Assembly (NCBI GenBank): GCA_032719365.1
Contig: CM064866.1
Coordinates: 4,879,781-4,943,780 of the forward strand
DNA: 64,000 bases
Direction: 5' to 3'
From: Prinsepia uniflora
Taxonomy: Eukaryota; Streptophyta; Magnoliopsida; Rosales; Rosaceae
Shown here piece by piece: positions 49,050 to 60,500 of the stretch. The translations under genes were made by a program, and so were the position numbers. Position 1 is the stretch's first letter. The number at the start of each line of letters is the position of its first letter. Below the pieces are notes generated by a model that was not told the origin of the DNA, did no database searches, and saw only the letters and a list, made by a program, of their open reading frames with translations.

Positions 49050-50632
49050 CTTATATTACCGGGTTTTCCAGTCACTGTTGGGCTCTAGAATCGAGCCAAT
49101 GTCTTTTTGACGATTTTGCCCCTGGTTACAAGGGCTAAAAGTCGACTTTTTGATTAGAACTCTTTTTGGACTTTTCGAAGAGACCGTTGAGTAGGTCTCG
49201 AGGCGCTGAATCCGCAGACAGGAGGCATGTCCGAAACGGAGACCGGTCGCGAAAGTTGTGGGTCAGCGAAGGCGAGGGGTATTTTGGTAATTTTGAAAAG
49301 TAAGGGGAAAATGTTGATTTTTGACTCGGACGGTCAAAAGAACTTTGGCCAATGTCTGTGACGTAGTTCGGGACGTCACGGGTCCGTAGACAGGCGGCAC
49401 GTCCAAAACGGAGCTCAGATGTGAAAGTTACGGCTCTACGTAGTCCAGGGGTAAAACGGTAATTTTTCCGAGCGAAGGGCGAAACGGTCTTTCAACAAAC
49501 GAATGGTCGGAGCTGAATCAAGCTACCAGCCAATGATTCAAGTCACTTTCTCTCTCACTTTTGTACTTGATTTTAGGGATTAAATCATGGATTAGGGACA
49601 TTAATCCCTTAATTAGGGAAAAAACATTCCTTTTAACTAATTGTGATATTGTTAAATAGCAGATTGAATCAGTTGTGAAAATGAGAGATTGAAAGGGATG
49701 AATTAAGGAGAGAAAACACGAGGGACAGAGGGCTTACTGATATTGCAAAATTCGAATTTTTTTGAAAATTGAGGCACAAATTCGAATTCAGAGTTGTGAT
49801 CTCTGTGGATCAAAATTGAAGCTGAATTAAGCTTACTGAGATCATTTCGAGCTAAACCACATCAAAAACGGAGAGAATTGGAGCTGTTTTGATCAAGAAT
49901 CGAATCTCCAAAGCTTTCGAAAAATCGAGCTTAAGTTCGAAGGGTTAGAGGTAAGGATTGGTGCAATTGGTTTTGTATTAATGTTTATTATGATCATAGG
50001 CTACTTCCCGTGTGTTTAATTTAAGGAAATGGCTTGAAATTGGGTGGAGCCCGGTTGAGAAGCCATCGGGTATTCATTTCGAGTCGAGTGATTTGAAGAC
50101 CAATTTCATGAAATTGAGCGTACAGACCCCTAATTAGGATTGGATAGATGAAATCTAATGAAAGAAACGAAGAAATTAGGGTCAAAATGACTGAGAAAGG
50201 ATCGGGTTGTGTCGCAAGTTGTAGACCCGTATTACAGTGAATCGGGTGAGAACGATGTCACTGTAGCAGTTACTGTTCACCACGCGTGGGTTTCACACGC
50301 AGCCACTCACGGCGGCGCGTGAGGGCGCGTGGTGAGTTTTCTGGGGAAGTGTTCAACATGTGTGTTGCTATATTCAATGTAACGAACATTTTAGCACTGG
50401 TTTCCAGGAAATCAGACACCGTTTCGATGTTGTTTCGAGGGTCCGAAGGTTTAGTTTATGTTTTAAATTAATATTTAATTCCCGAAAAATTGTGGGAATT
50501 TGATATGATACTCATAGAGTCATTATTGACCTTTCATGATGTTTTTGGACAGGATTCGAGATTCCTGGAAAGCGTCGGAAATTACGGAAACTCGTGCAGC
50601 TTAGAAAGCGAGCGGTTTGGACGGTGTGTGCG
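49050..50632 (+). mobile_element. Truncated long-family LTR G within J
   Basis: Plus-orientation LTR sequence of the same family as B and F: GATTTTGCCCCTGGTTACAAGG near 49110, two GACGTCACG / AGACAGGCGGCACG modules (49200-49410), a CACGCG/GCGCGTG cluster (50280-50335) and GGACAGGATTCGAGATTCC near 50547. It breaks off near 50632, exactly where GTGAGTGGAC would follow. Both ends are worn and I found no target duplication, so the coordinates are approximate. Confidence 0.6.
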
Positions 50633-50905
50633 AGCATTGGTAGGCTGGCTCACATTCAATATGACTCTTACTAGTACCACAAAATGCTTGCTACACGTCA
50701 AGAGTCCGTCGAAGATGTTTAGAAGTTTTGTTGGTGCGGGTGTACAACCAGTGCAACGTGGTGGGCGAAGTTTGGCTGAACAGTCGACGGGGACTTGTCG
50801 GTGACTGAGTGCACTTGCGGACGTGACTAGTGAGCATCGGTAGGCTGGATCACATTCACTGTGACTCTTGCTAGTACCACAAATATGCTCGCTATGCGTT
50901 AAGGT
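50633..50905. repeat. Internal duplication in element J
   Basis: AGCATTGGTAGGCTGGCTCA...CTAGTACCACAAAATGCTYGCTA occurs twice (about 50633-50700 and 50835-50900) with small changes. It is non-coding spacer between the antisense frame and the G insertion. Confidence 0.6.
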
Positions 50906-50929
50906 GCCGAGAGGCCCAGCAAACTTTCT

Positions 50930-51499
50930 TTGTGGGAGCGTAGCGGTTTTCGTGGCCTAAGTCCATTCCGAGGGAAAGATATGGAGTTTGAGAAGCCTCA
51001 AGACTTCATGGAGTGGAAGGCTCGCAATCAAATTGCCTTTCCAAGCGACGTTCTCGTGGAGCTTGGCGATAGTCATGCCTCTCCAGACTTAAGGACGGCC
51101 TCGCACTTCTGCATGTTTGATGAGTTGTACAATGGGTTTGGAGGTCAGCCTGATCTCAAAAAGATTGACATGGCCCTTAAAATTCCTCTAGAGTCCCGGG
51201 ACATGAGCTGGCTACTTTCTCCATTTAGAGATATGAATGGCGGGAGGCCTTCAGACATCCTAATCAAGGAGTGGTTGAGCGCTCCACTGCGCTTGAAAGA
51301 AACCGTTGTTCAGAAGAGGAACAATAAACAAGGACCTATTGGTTCTTTGGAGAAAAAAACATGCCGAGTAACTTCTTTCCTAACCCGACCGTTCTGGTCC
51401 CGCGAATGTACCATCTTGACGCGAAGGGCTGCAGAAACGGAAAGTTATGTTGTCGATGTTCTTTGGAGAAAAAAGTATGCCGAGCAACTTCTTTCCTAA
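50930..51499 (+). CDS. Hypothetical antisense ORF of element J
   Basis: 189 codons opposite to the direction of J, between gag and the 3' LTR. No domain is recognised. Visible features are MEFEKPQDFMEWKARNQIAF, a charged middle, MSWLLSPFRDMNGGRPSDI and a basic C-terminal part. The last third is formed by the first unit of a ~116-bp tandem duplication (51343-51458 and 51459-51575), which probably extended the frame by chance. Antisense extra ORFs after pol are known in some Tat-lineage elements. This could be such an ORF, or remains of one, or a chance frame. Confidence 0.4.
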   Translation: MWERSGFRGLSPFRGKDMEFEKPQDFMEWKARNQIAFPSDVLVELGDSHASPDLRTASHFCMFDELYNGFGGQPDLKKIDMALKIPLESRDMSWLLSPFRDMNGGRPSDILIKEWLSAPLRLKETVVQKRNNKQGPIGSLEKKTCRVTSFLTRPFWSRECTILTRRAAETESYVVDVLWRKKYAEQLLS

Positions 51500-51575
51500 C
51501 CCGACCGTTCTGGTCCCGCGAATGTGCCATCTTGACGCGAAGGGCTGCAGAAATGGAAAGTTATGTTGTCGATGT
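51343..51575. repeat. ~116-bp tandem duplication in element J
   Basis: Two near-identical units beginning TTCTTTGGAGAAAAAA and ending GTTATGTTGTCGATG. They differ at a few positions, such as GTAACTTC/GCAACTTC. Confidence 0.9.
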
Positions 51576-51764
51576 GAGATTACGATAACTTAAGAAAACT
51601 TAAGGTCCTAATTTCACATCGGAAGCCAAAGTGGGCGAGTTGGAGATGAGCCGTGTAGAGAGGATGCTGATAGAAAATGAGCGAGATACCGCTCGAGATG
51701 AGTTCTCCTTGCTGCGCAGAAATTTGCAGGACTCAGAAGGCTTAGATAATTCGATGACGAAGGC

Positions 51765-52150
51765 TTGAATACTTCGCAGGGCGAAGGCTCGGATGTTTTG
51801 CAAGGCGAAGGCTCTGATGCTTCGCAGGGCGAAGGCTTAGGTGCTTTGCATGGCGAAGGCTCTGATGCTTCGCAGGGCGAAGGCTTAGGTGCTTCGCATG
51901 GTGAAGGCTTAGATGCTTCGCAGGGCGAAGGCTCGGATGCTTCGATGACGAAGGCTTGGATGCTTCAATGACGAAGGCTTAGGTGCTTCGCATGGCAAAG
52001 GCTTAGATGCTTCGCAGGGCGAAGGCTCGGAAGCTTCGATAACGAAGGCTTGGATGCTTCGATGACGAAGTCTTAGATGCTTCGTAGGGCGAAGGCTCGA
52101 ATGCTTCGCAGGGCGAAGGCTTGGATGCTTCGATGACGAAGGCTTTTTAC
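51765..52150. repeat. 24/23-bp minisatellite in element J
   Basis: About sixteen units of GATGCTTCGCAGGGCGAAGG plus CTYG. A 23-bp variant has GATGACGAAGG. The 24-bp units keep frame and would code a Ser-Gln-Gly-Glu-Gly repeat on the plus strand until the first 23-bp units break it. Confidence 0.85.
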
Positions 52151-54135
52151 ACTAGAGAGAATAAGCTTTGAAAATTGTACATGGTGAACAAATCAATTTG
52201 TCAATCTCATTCCATTGATACTTGAATTTAGAAGACAACTTGTAAAGCAAAATTGGAAAGCTCCATAGAATTTTATGTGTCTCTAATGTTGACTTGCGTC
52301 TAGTTGATGTGGATCACCTTTGACGCTGGCTCATTTGGCTCTTTGTTCTCCATGTGATTTACAGTCTTCTTCTTGATGTAGTCTGTACAATGTCCCTCCT
52401 TCAGGAGATTTCAGAGATATCTTTCGAAAGATATACATGTGCTGATATTGTGCCCATAACATTCATGATAGGCGCACCATTTGGTTTTATCAGCATTCTC
52501 TTGATTGCCCTTGACTGGCTCCGGTTTCTTAAACCATGGCTTGTCTTTAATTTCATTGTGGATCTGATGGACTGGTAGAGATAACTGCAAGTTAGGCTTC
52601 CCCATAACTGGCGTTTGGGAATGTTGCCCCGCCTTGCGCTTGTTGAGCTTTCCAGTCGCAAACTTTCCATGGGGCTCATCCTCATTGGAGGCCTTTTCAC
52701 TAGCCCCGACATGGTTCTGAGTATGAGCGGCGTTCTTCTCGTCTTCCCAACTTGCATGTCGCTCTGCTAGCGAAAGTATTTTGGTGAGACTTCGCGCATT
52801 GCTCATGACGATGTCCTTGCTTAAATGTCATTGCCGCAACAAGGTCATTACAACCGATAATGCAAGACTTCTCTTCAAAAAATCTCCGTATGTATTGTCG
52901 CAGAGTGTCTTTTGCCCTCTTTCGGACAGAGAAAAAATAGTCATCTTTCACCTCGATTGTCCGAAGTTGTGCGTATTCCTTCACAAATGCTAGGGCCAAC
53001 TCTTCGAAGGACTCAATCGACCTCGGGGGGAGATGATTGAACCAAGTCATGGCTTGGCCTTGGAGAGAAGTTTGGAAAACTTTGCACATGAGCGCATCGT
53101 TAGACCTGTGGGGGATCATGACTCCTCGGTAATAATCTATGTGTTTTACCGGGTCGGAGGCTCCTTTGAATGGAGTGAAATTTGGTGTTGCGAACCTCTG
53201 GGGGAACGGCTCCTCCTCAATATCCCTTATAAAGGGCGTAGAGAGCTGTATCTGGTGACGTAGATCGTCTTCTAGATCGCCACCTTGTTGAGCACGAAGG
53301 TGCATGTCCAGCATTTTTTGAACATCATTAGCCCGCAACGCTCCTCGCTGACGTGATGGGTCCCTTTGTGCTAATTGTCGAGAACCTCTTTGAGCTTCTT
53401 CCCTTGATCTCTGGGATCGTGCATGGGAGCAGGCTTCATCTTCCCCTTTACTGCCGTGGGCAGATAGTTTTGGGTCTTTGTATAGAGCTTGAAGTTGCCC
53501 TCTGCTCCCATGTGAGTGCTGTCAGCGCTCTGCCTGTGAAGTTGCCCCAATCTTATTTCCTAGCCGTTCACGCACTGATGGTTTTAGGCATTGAGGGCAT
53601 TTTTCTCGGTGAACATGACTTTCTTCACTGGAATCACTTAGCGAAGTGTCTCGTGACATTGTTCGGCAGTGGACTGGTTCTTTCCCAGGACGTCTTTGAG
53701 CATGCTCTTGTTTTCCAAGTGACGTGGAATGTCTGTCCTGCTCTTGGACTGGTCTCTCTGCTAGGAGTTGCTGTAAGAGCTCTGACTGAAGTTGAACTTG
53801 TTTGCTTAACCCTTCAACTTGCTGCGCCAAGTTGTTCTGGGGAGGTTGGTGACGATTTCTCCCTGAGATGTCATGACACCCGTCCAGAAAGTCCCTTAGG
53901 ACCATGTTTGTTGTGGGCAGATCATGTCGTGATGCATTTCCCATCAACCTCTCGTTTGCTTGTTGTAAAGCAGAAGTTCCTTCCCTTAGCACGGGTACTT
54001 GGTTAGCTGGAGAGGGGAACGCTCCAAAACTGAAGGTTGGCCTCCCTTCAAGTGTCTCCATGGGTGATTCTATGGACACACGCTTGGGTTGAGTTGGCCG
54101 CTTCTCCGGAGTTTCAATGCGAGCCTCATTCCTTG

Positions 54136-57100
54136 TGTCAAGGACTCACCCCGGTTTCACCCCGAAACCCGAGGTAAATCCCGCTCCCGTCTGACTCCCC
54201 GACACAACACCTAAGGAACACTTACTCGAACCCAGTCAAACGCAGGAGTAATTAGACACAATGTCCCGAAGGTAGCATTTACAGAACATAGTACGAACAT
54301 ACAAAGAAAATAAAACCGATAACTACACGCACACGGAAGCCTTTACTCTACTCTGGGAGCTCTCACGTCACTTCTATGCCTCTGACACTGCCTCGACGTC
54401 AAGACCCCGCGCTATCTCCACAACCTGGAGGGCAAATTAAAACAGAAAATGTGAGTGGACCAGAAAGTACAAAAGTTCAAAAACCATTTTATAAGAAAAC
54501 CGAGTTAAACCCTCCGTTTTGAAACCACATGCATAACCAACAGTTATAAATCAATTTACCATAAACTGCATCATAAGAAACAGAAACACTATAAAATATC
54601 ATAAGAAACCATAGCATGAGTATCAGAAACCGTATCAAAACCATAATCACCAAATCATCATTTTCCCGATCAAACCTGCTGGATCTATCCGAGTCTTTAA
54701 ACTCCCGAGTCTTTAAACTCAATTCAGGCCTTAATCATATCCGAGTCTTTAAACTCCCGAGTCTTTAAACTCAAGGCCTACGGGGGAAAATCAATATATA
54801 TCCGAGTCTTTAAACTCCCGAGTCTTTAAACTCAATCCGGGTCTTTAAACCCAATCCGGCCGGTCCCCCGTCACATATATCCGGGTCTTTAAACCCAATA
54901 TCCAGATCCAGCAAATCCAATCCCAAAACCATTTAAAAACCATTTATCATTCCACATCCAAACCCGAATCCGAAATCACTGGTCCGATGCCCTTCCCGGC
55001 ATCCAGAACCGTCATTCCGAACCCAAATCCGGAAATCCACTTTTCAATCCTTTAAAACCAAATTCCAATTGTCAATTTCGATTTCAAAACCAAAACCTTG
55101 ATTCTCAAAATCATGTTCCAAAATCCCTTGAAATTCCGAAAACATTTCCAAAATCACCCTTTTCTCGAAAAACGTGCAACACATAAAACCATCATAACAT
55201 ATTCAAGAAACATCTAGTCATAAGTAAAACCATAAAATACATTTATAAAAACAGTTATGCATGATCGAGTTTAAGGAAAGGGTCCACTCACAGTACTGAG
55301 CCCTACTCGCGTCCCGAACGTCCAGCCCGTTCCTCGGCTTCCTCGGGAAATCCCGATCCTGTTCACAATCACCAAAGTACGTTACTAACACATTCACGAA
55401 AGTTCACCTAAATTCCCTCAAAAATCCCCGAACCGAAAACCTAGAACCCGGGACCCTAAACCTTCACCCTCGCGGAACTACACTCAAACGACTTCCGATT
55501 GACCTGAAACCAACTCCATTGAACTCACCCTAACTCCTAGACCAAAAACCTTGTTGACCGTTTTCCCCATCGCCGCCGCACGCGCCCCCACGCACCGCCC
55601 AAAGTGGCTGCGCGTGGCCTTCACGCGCCAGCTACAGTGTATCAGCTACCTCGAGCCAACCCGGTTCGCCACAGTCACCTGCAACTCAGACCGGCGTTAG
55701 CGGTTCACCGCCGTGCCTGCCCTATTTCCTTCCCTTTCTTCACCAATCTCATCGTCCAGTTCCAAGCTATCCATTCCCCAACTCCTCAGACCTCGACACC
55801 GTCCCTAGCCCGTCGACTAAAGCTCGAACCAAACAACCCAAAAACCCCTGTTTCCTATTCCGGCCACTCAGGTCTTCTCCCGTCACAATAACCACCCTAG
55901 ACGACGCCTAGGACCTCCCTGAGCCTAATCCAACTCTTCTAAACCTTCGACTCAGTCCCTGGGATCACGACTCTTGGATTGAAACAAAACGGAAAAACAG
56001 GGCACACAGAGTCCCTCCGTCGCGCCAACCACCACCGTGCACCTCTCGTCACGGCAACACAACCAGACGGTTCCTAGGACTCAACTAAATCCCCTAAACC
56101 ACTATAGACCCATCGATTCAGCCCCTAGACTCACGACTTTCGATTCAAAACTCGACGGGAAAACAGGGCACAAACACGAAGAATTGGACTTACCTGCAAC
56201 CGTCCACAACCGTGCTCGCCGCCGTGTTCCGTGGAGTCCACAGAGCCGCCTCAGCTTCCTTTTGAGGTCGCACACACCCGCACACGACCACAGCACCCCC
56301 CACAAGCCGTCAACCTTCTCTGTTTCCTCCCAGATTCCCGTGACTCATCCCCCTCACACACACGACCACCGTGCCTCTCAACAACCTCACCAGCTCCCTT
56401 TCCGTTTCCCGTTCCTCCCTCACTCACTAGAACTCGTCAATTACCACGATAAATCCTCAACTTCTCTCAATTTCCTCCCTCTGTTTCTCTCTGTGTGTCG
56501 AAGAACAAGAATGCACAGCACGGGTGCACCCCAATTAATTGTGCCGTGAATGCACAGGATTCCACCAGAATCCTCTACACACAAGCCACCTGTCACAATC
56601 CACTCCACACACTTCCACATGGCCCAATCCCAGCCGTCCATTCCTTTCCTCTGTGCACAAATCCCTAGAAACCAAAAAGACCAAAATACCCTCCTGTTTT
56701 ACTCATTTTACGGTTTTACCAAAACTTCCTAGACCCGTAACTCTCGCCTCGTAAGTCCGATGAGTACGTGCCGCCTGTCATCGAACTCAGGGCGACAAGA
56801 ACTATCTAACCATCCTAGGTCAACCTACCAAAACTCGATTATTCAAAAAGTCAACTATTCCCCCTACTTTACTCAAATTACGGTCATGCCCTCAACCTTC
56901 CGAACATCACAATTCCCTCCTCAGATGTCGGAATCAGGCGTGCCACCTGCCTATGGATTCGTGACGTCCTAAACTACGTCCTGGTCACTGGTCAACCCCC
57001 ATTTGACCACCCGAACTAAAAGTCAACTATTTTGTCCAAACTAGGGGCAACATCGTCATTCTAAACTTACGGACCTATCGGGACCACCTAACCCTTGATT

Positions 57101-57161
57101 AACCTTACTAATCACACCTTAATCACTCTACTTATCCCAATTCTCGGGACGGGTTGTTACA
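54136..57161 (-). mobile_element. Solo LTR I (TSD CCTTG), B subfamily
   Basis: A 3026-bp LTR in minus orientation with perfect duplications CCTTG at 54131-54135 and 57162-57166. Its 5' end reads TGTAACAACCCGTCCCG, the same as element B, and it carries the inverted TTTAAAGACTC array at 54689-54898. Inner-block borders are GTGAGTGGAC at 54451-54460 and GTCCACTCAC at 55282-55291. It splits the gag of J. Long frames inside (for example 56037-56549) are proline-rich LTR translation with no domain. Confidence 0.95.
54689..54898. repeat. TTTAAAGACTC minisatellite in LTR I
   Basis: Same array as in the B LTRs but inverted: about eight copies of CCGAGTCTTTAAACTC or its CCGGGTCTTTAAACCC variant. Confidence 0.9.
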
Positions 57162-57230
57162 CCTTGTCTGAGCCGTTGAGGCAGAAACACATTCTCCAGC
57201 CGATCGAACGGATCGACGAACCTTAGCCAT

Positions 57231-57541
57231 GCCGAATCGAAGAATTTCGAATTTAGAAAGCTGTTGATGGAAAATTTGAACAACGTTCAGAATCTTCGAA
57301 CAATGTCGATGAACGACGAATGAAGGAGGATGAACGATGAACAACATTCAAAATCTTCGAAAAATGTCGATGAACGACGAACGAAGAAAGATGAACGATG
57401 AACGAATTCTTGATGAGCGATGAACAACGTTCAAAATCTTCGAACAATGTCGATGAACGACGAACGAAGAAAGATGAACGATGAACAAATGAGAGAGCTT
57501 CTTCTGAGTATTCCTCAATAGCTCTCAATGAAAGCACTAAT
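57231..57541 (-). other. 5' untranslated internal region of J with short repeats
   Basis: Next to the 5' LTR edge the minus strand reads TTAGTGCTTTCATTGAGAGC, the expected place of the primer-binding site. It is not the initiator-Met type, and I cannot name the tRNA. Between 57280 and 57500 are irregular repeats of ATGTCGATGAACGACGAACG and GATGAACGATGAAC. Confidence 0.5.
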
Positions 57542-60500
57542 TGTTGAATCAAAGATTGAACTCGTCGCGAAAAGTCCTCACAATTCCTGCAAACAGCAAA
57601 CAATTAGCTATCGTTGCTTCGATCGATTTACCCGGGGGGTTGTTCGACCAAGAACACTCCGATGCTTAAGTTAGCTTTGAGAGAGGAAAATGATATACTT
57701 CGAAACGAAGAATCAACGTACCTTAGAAATGAAATGTGCCTCGCTATTTATAGGAAAATCTTAGGAGCCTTGGAGCGTTCTGATTGGTCGGTTGAATATT
57801 TAATTAATAAAAAATATATTATTAATTAAATATATTATTTAATGATTGTAATGATGGTTCATCATGTGACAGGACCCATCCCAATCCCCCCGGGATTACC
57901 ATGGAATGTGCCCTGCTCCCGTCCAACAAGGGGTGTCAGACAAGGGATAACCAAGAGCTACTGCCCAAACGGGCCATCCAGAGTGTGCAAGGATCGATGG
58001 AGGAGGTGTGCAATGTCCCAGTCTCTACTGCAATCGCATCCATGATCAACCTGAAGGGCATTAAAACCAAAAGCTGTGAGTGGACAAAAACCAGTAAGTT
58101 CATCAAATACATTTATAAGACATTTATGTCCTCCAATAAAAACGTATGCATGCCACAAAAACCAGTAACCAAAACGTTTGCTCAACCGAGCCATTAGGGC
58201 CTTAGCCCAAAACCGTTAACCAAAAACCAAGTGTGGGAACTCAGTCCAAAAATGTGAAATACCATAACTATACATAAACAACCATGTGGGTCACCACCCA
58301 CGACCATAAATGAACATCAATTCATTAAAATCACACAATCATAAATCCACCCGGAAAGCCATTTCATTAATTCGTATTTTACCATTACCATCACCAGCAT
58401 CCCTGATGCTAGACGTCCCTGACGTCATGTCTCACGGTTTCATAAGCTACGCGTGCTGCCCGGGGTCTCTCCGGGTCCATAAATTTGACATCCTTGATGT
58501 CTGACGTCCCTGACGTCAATCATAGCAATCCTGCTCCTGAGTCATCATACGGTCCGGCTGCTCCGTATAATGACCCCTCGCAGGCAATGCACCGTGACTT
58601 CCCCAGTGTCCCAGACATCTGGAGGAGACCATCATATATCCTTGTATCCAGATGGTATATGGAAAACAGTTTTATTAAATCCTTTATCACATCATTACCA
58701 TTGGGCCCTGCCCGAAATTTCCATAAAACCATGTAATTCCATTTAGGGTCCCTGACCCAAAATCACAATTATTAAACATAGGGTCCCTGACCCGAAATCA
58801 CATTTATTATCCAACTGGGCCTCATGCCCGATTTTATGAACCACTGGGCCCACGACCCGATTTGTAAACCAACTGGGCCTGCAGCCCGACTTATAAACCC
58901 ACTGGGCCCACGGCCCGAATTCGTAAATCAACTGGACCCCTGGCCCGATAACATAACTCAAATGGGTCTCAGCCCGATTTCATACCAACTGGGCCCCTGG
59001 CCCGATTTCATTAACCAACTGGGCCCCCGGCCCGATTTTCAAATGGACTCCAAATCCGAAATTTTCAACATAATTGGGCCTCAAGCCCGAGTTCATATTT
59101 CCAATTTAAAAACCATTTCATCATATTATATCCAAGTCATAAATATGGAAAATCCATGTAAAACCAGAAACCTCGATTTACGTGCAAGCACATAAATCGC
59201 CTCGAAATACGTGAAACCGTACAATTTACCAACAACCAAATCAACACCACACAATCACAACCATAATCCATATAAAACATTTAAGCATGCATAGAATTTA
59301 TAAAACCAAAGTCCACTCACAGACCGTTTTAACCGTGTGCCTCGATACGCGTGCCACCGGCCCTCCCGGGCCACACCACTATCACCGGGACTCCCAATCC
59401 TGTCCAAATCACATTCGAAGGTCACTAACCTCATCATTAACATCCTATCAAAGTCCCGTAATTTTCCTGAATTTTTACTTATTTTTAAACTTAATTTAAA
59501 ACCTTCGGATATCCCGAACAATATCGAGACGGTGTCCGATCGACACGAAACCAATTCCAAAATGTCCTTTACATCGAATGGATTAAAAGTCATGTTGACC
59601 TCACCTCGAGATTCGTGCCCACGCGCCGCCACGCGCCGCCGTGAGTGGCTGCGCGTGAAACCCACGCGCCTGCTACAGTGCATCGTCCTAACCCGTATGT
59701 CTGGTAAACAGGTCCAGTTTACCCGCGAGACGACCCGGTTCCAATCCTGTCAATTCGATCCTAATTCCTTCAATTGATCATTCCATTAGTTTCGTTTTAA
59801 GTCTAATTTAAGATCTGTAACGTTGATTACACAAAACATTACCTACAATTCCACGATTCAACGATGATCCACGAAGAACACCCGGTTACTGTGCCATCAT
59901 AGGATTCCTTCAATCTCGATCGATTTCCTTAAATTGATTCAACCAGAAGCTTCCATGGACTCCGTTAAGCATTTCCCCCAACTTAATTGCTTCAATCCTG
60001 TGCTCAATCGTCACGACTCAAGCTCGAGCACCGTCACTGTTCAACAATGGAGTTCTGTCAACCACAGCCGTTTTCCTTCAATTGATGAACCCAGAAGCAT
60101 CGTGGGATCATGAGAAGTAGTTTCCCCACCTCAATTGAATCAATCGAAGCCTCAAACTCCACGACTCAAGCTCGAAGTTCCTCCTCTGTCACCAAGTGTG
60201 ATCAGAGCCAATTGGTGGCCAAATCCCTTCGTTCCTTCGACAAAACTGATCGTGGCACTCCCAGGAAGCTGAAGGTAATCTCCAATTTGATCCTCACGGC
60301 TCAATTCCTTCAATTCGAATTTTCCCTCTCATTTTCCCGAAATCCAAAATCCAAAATTCAACACTCTCACAACCCCTCGTGTTTCCCCGTTAATTCCCTC
60401 ATCTTAGTCTCTCATTTTTCTCTCAGGAACGGCAGAGAGAGGGAGCCAATTCTCCCTAATCCGAATCCCACATTTTGTGCACGGTTTAGGAACAAAGAAG

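Larger units (their letters stand above)
52320..57230 (-). pseudogene. Gag of Gypsy element J, split by solo LTR I
   Basis: Gag forms the virus-like particle that packages element RNA. On the minus strand it starts at 57230 (MAKVRRSVRSAGE) and is interrupted by solo LTR I (54136-57161). It then resumes in frame with the segment that includes VSIESPMETLEGRPTF. Further on is the retrotransposon gag core (FKGASDPVKHIDYYRGVM, then MTWFNHLPPRSIESFEELA). Near the end is a Cys/His motif CAYHECYGHNISTC (about 52440-52480) and LKEGHCTDYI, typical of Tat-lineage gag. Frameshifts occur near 53520, 53340, 52800 and 52420, with stops near 53522 and 52400. No protease or polymerase follows. Confidence 0.85.

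Noticed and set aside
53353..54006. 217-codon plus-strand frame
   Set aside because: It is the shadow of the minus-strand gag of element J, which has recognisable gag motifs.
56037..56549. 170-codon Pro/His/Ser-rich frame
   Set aside because: It lies wholly inside solo LTR I; the matching B LTR segment shows no protein family.
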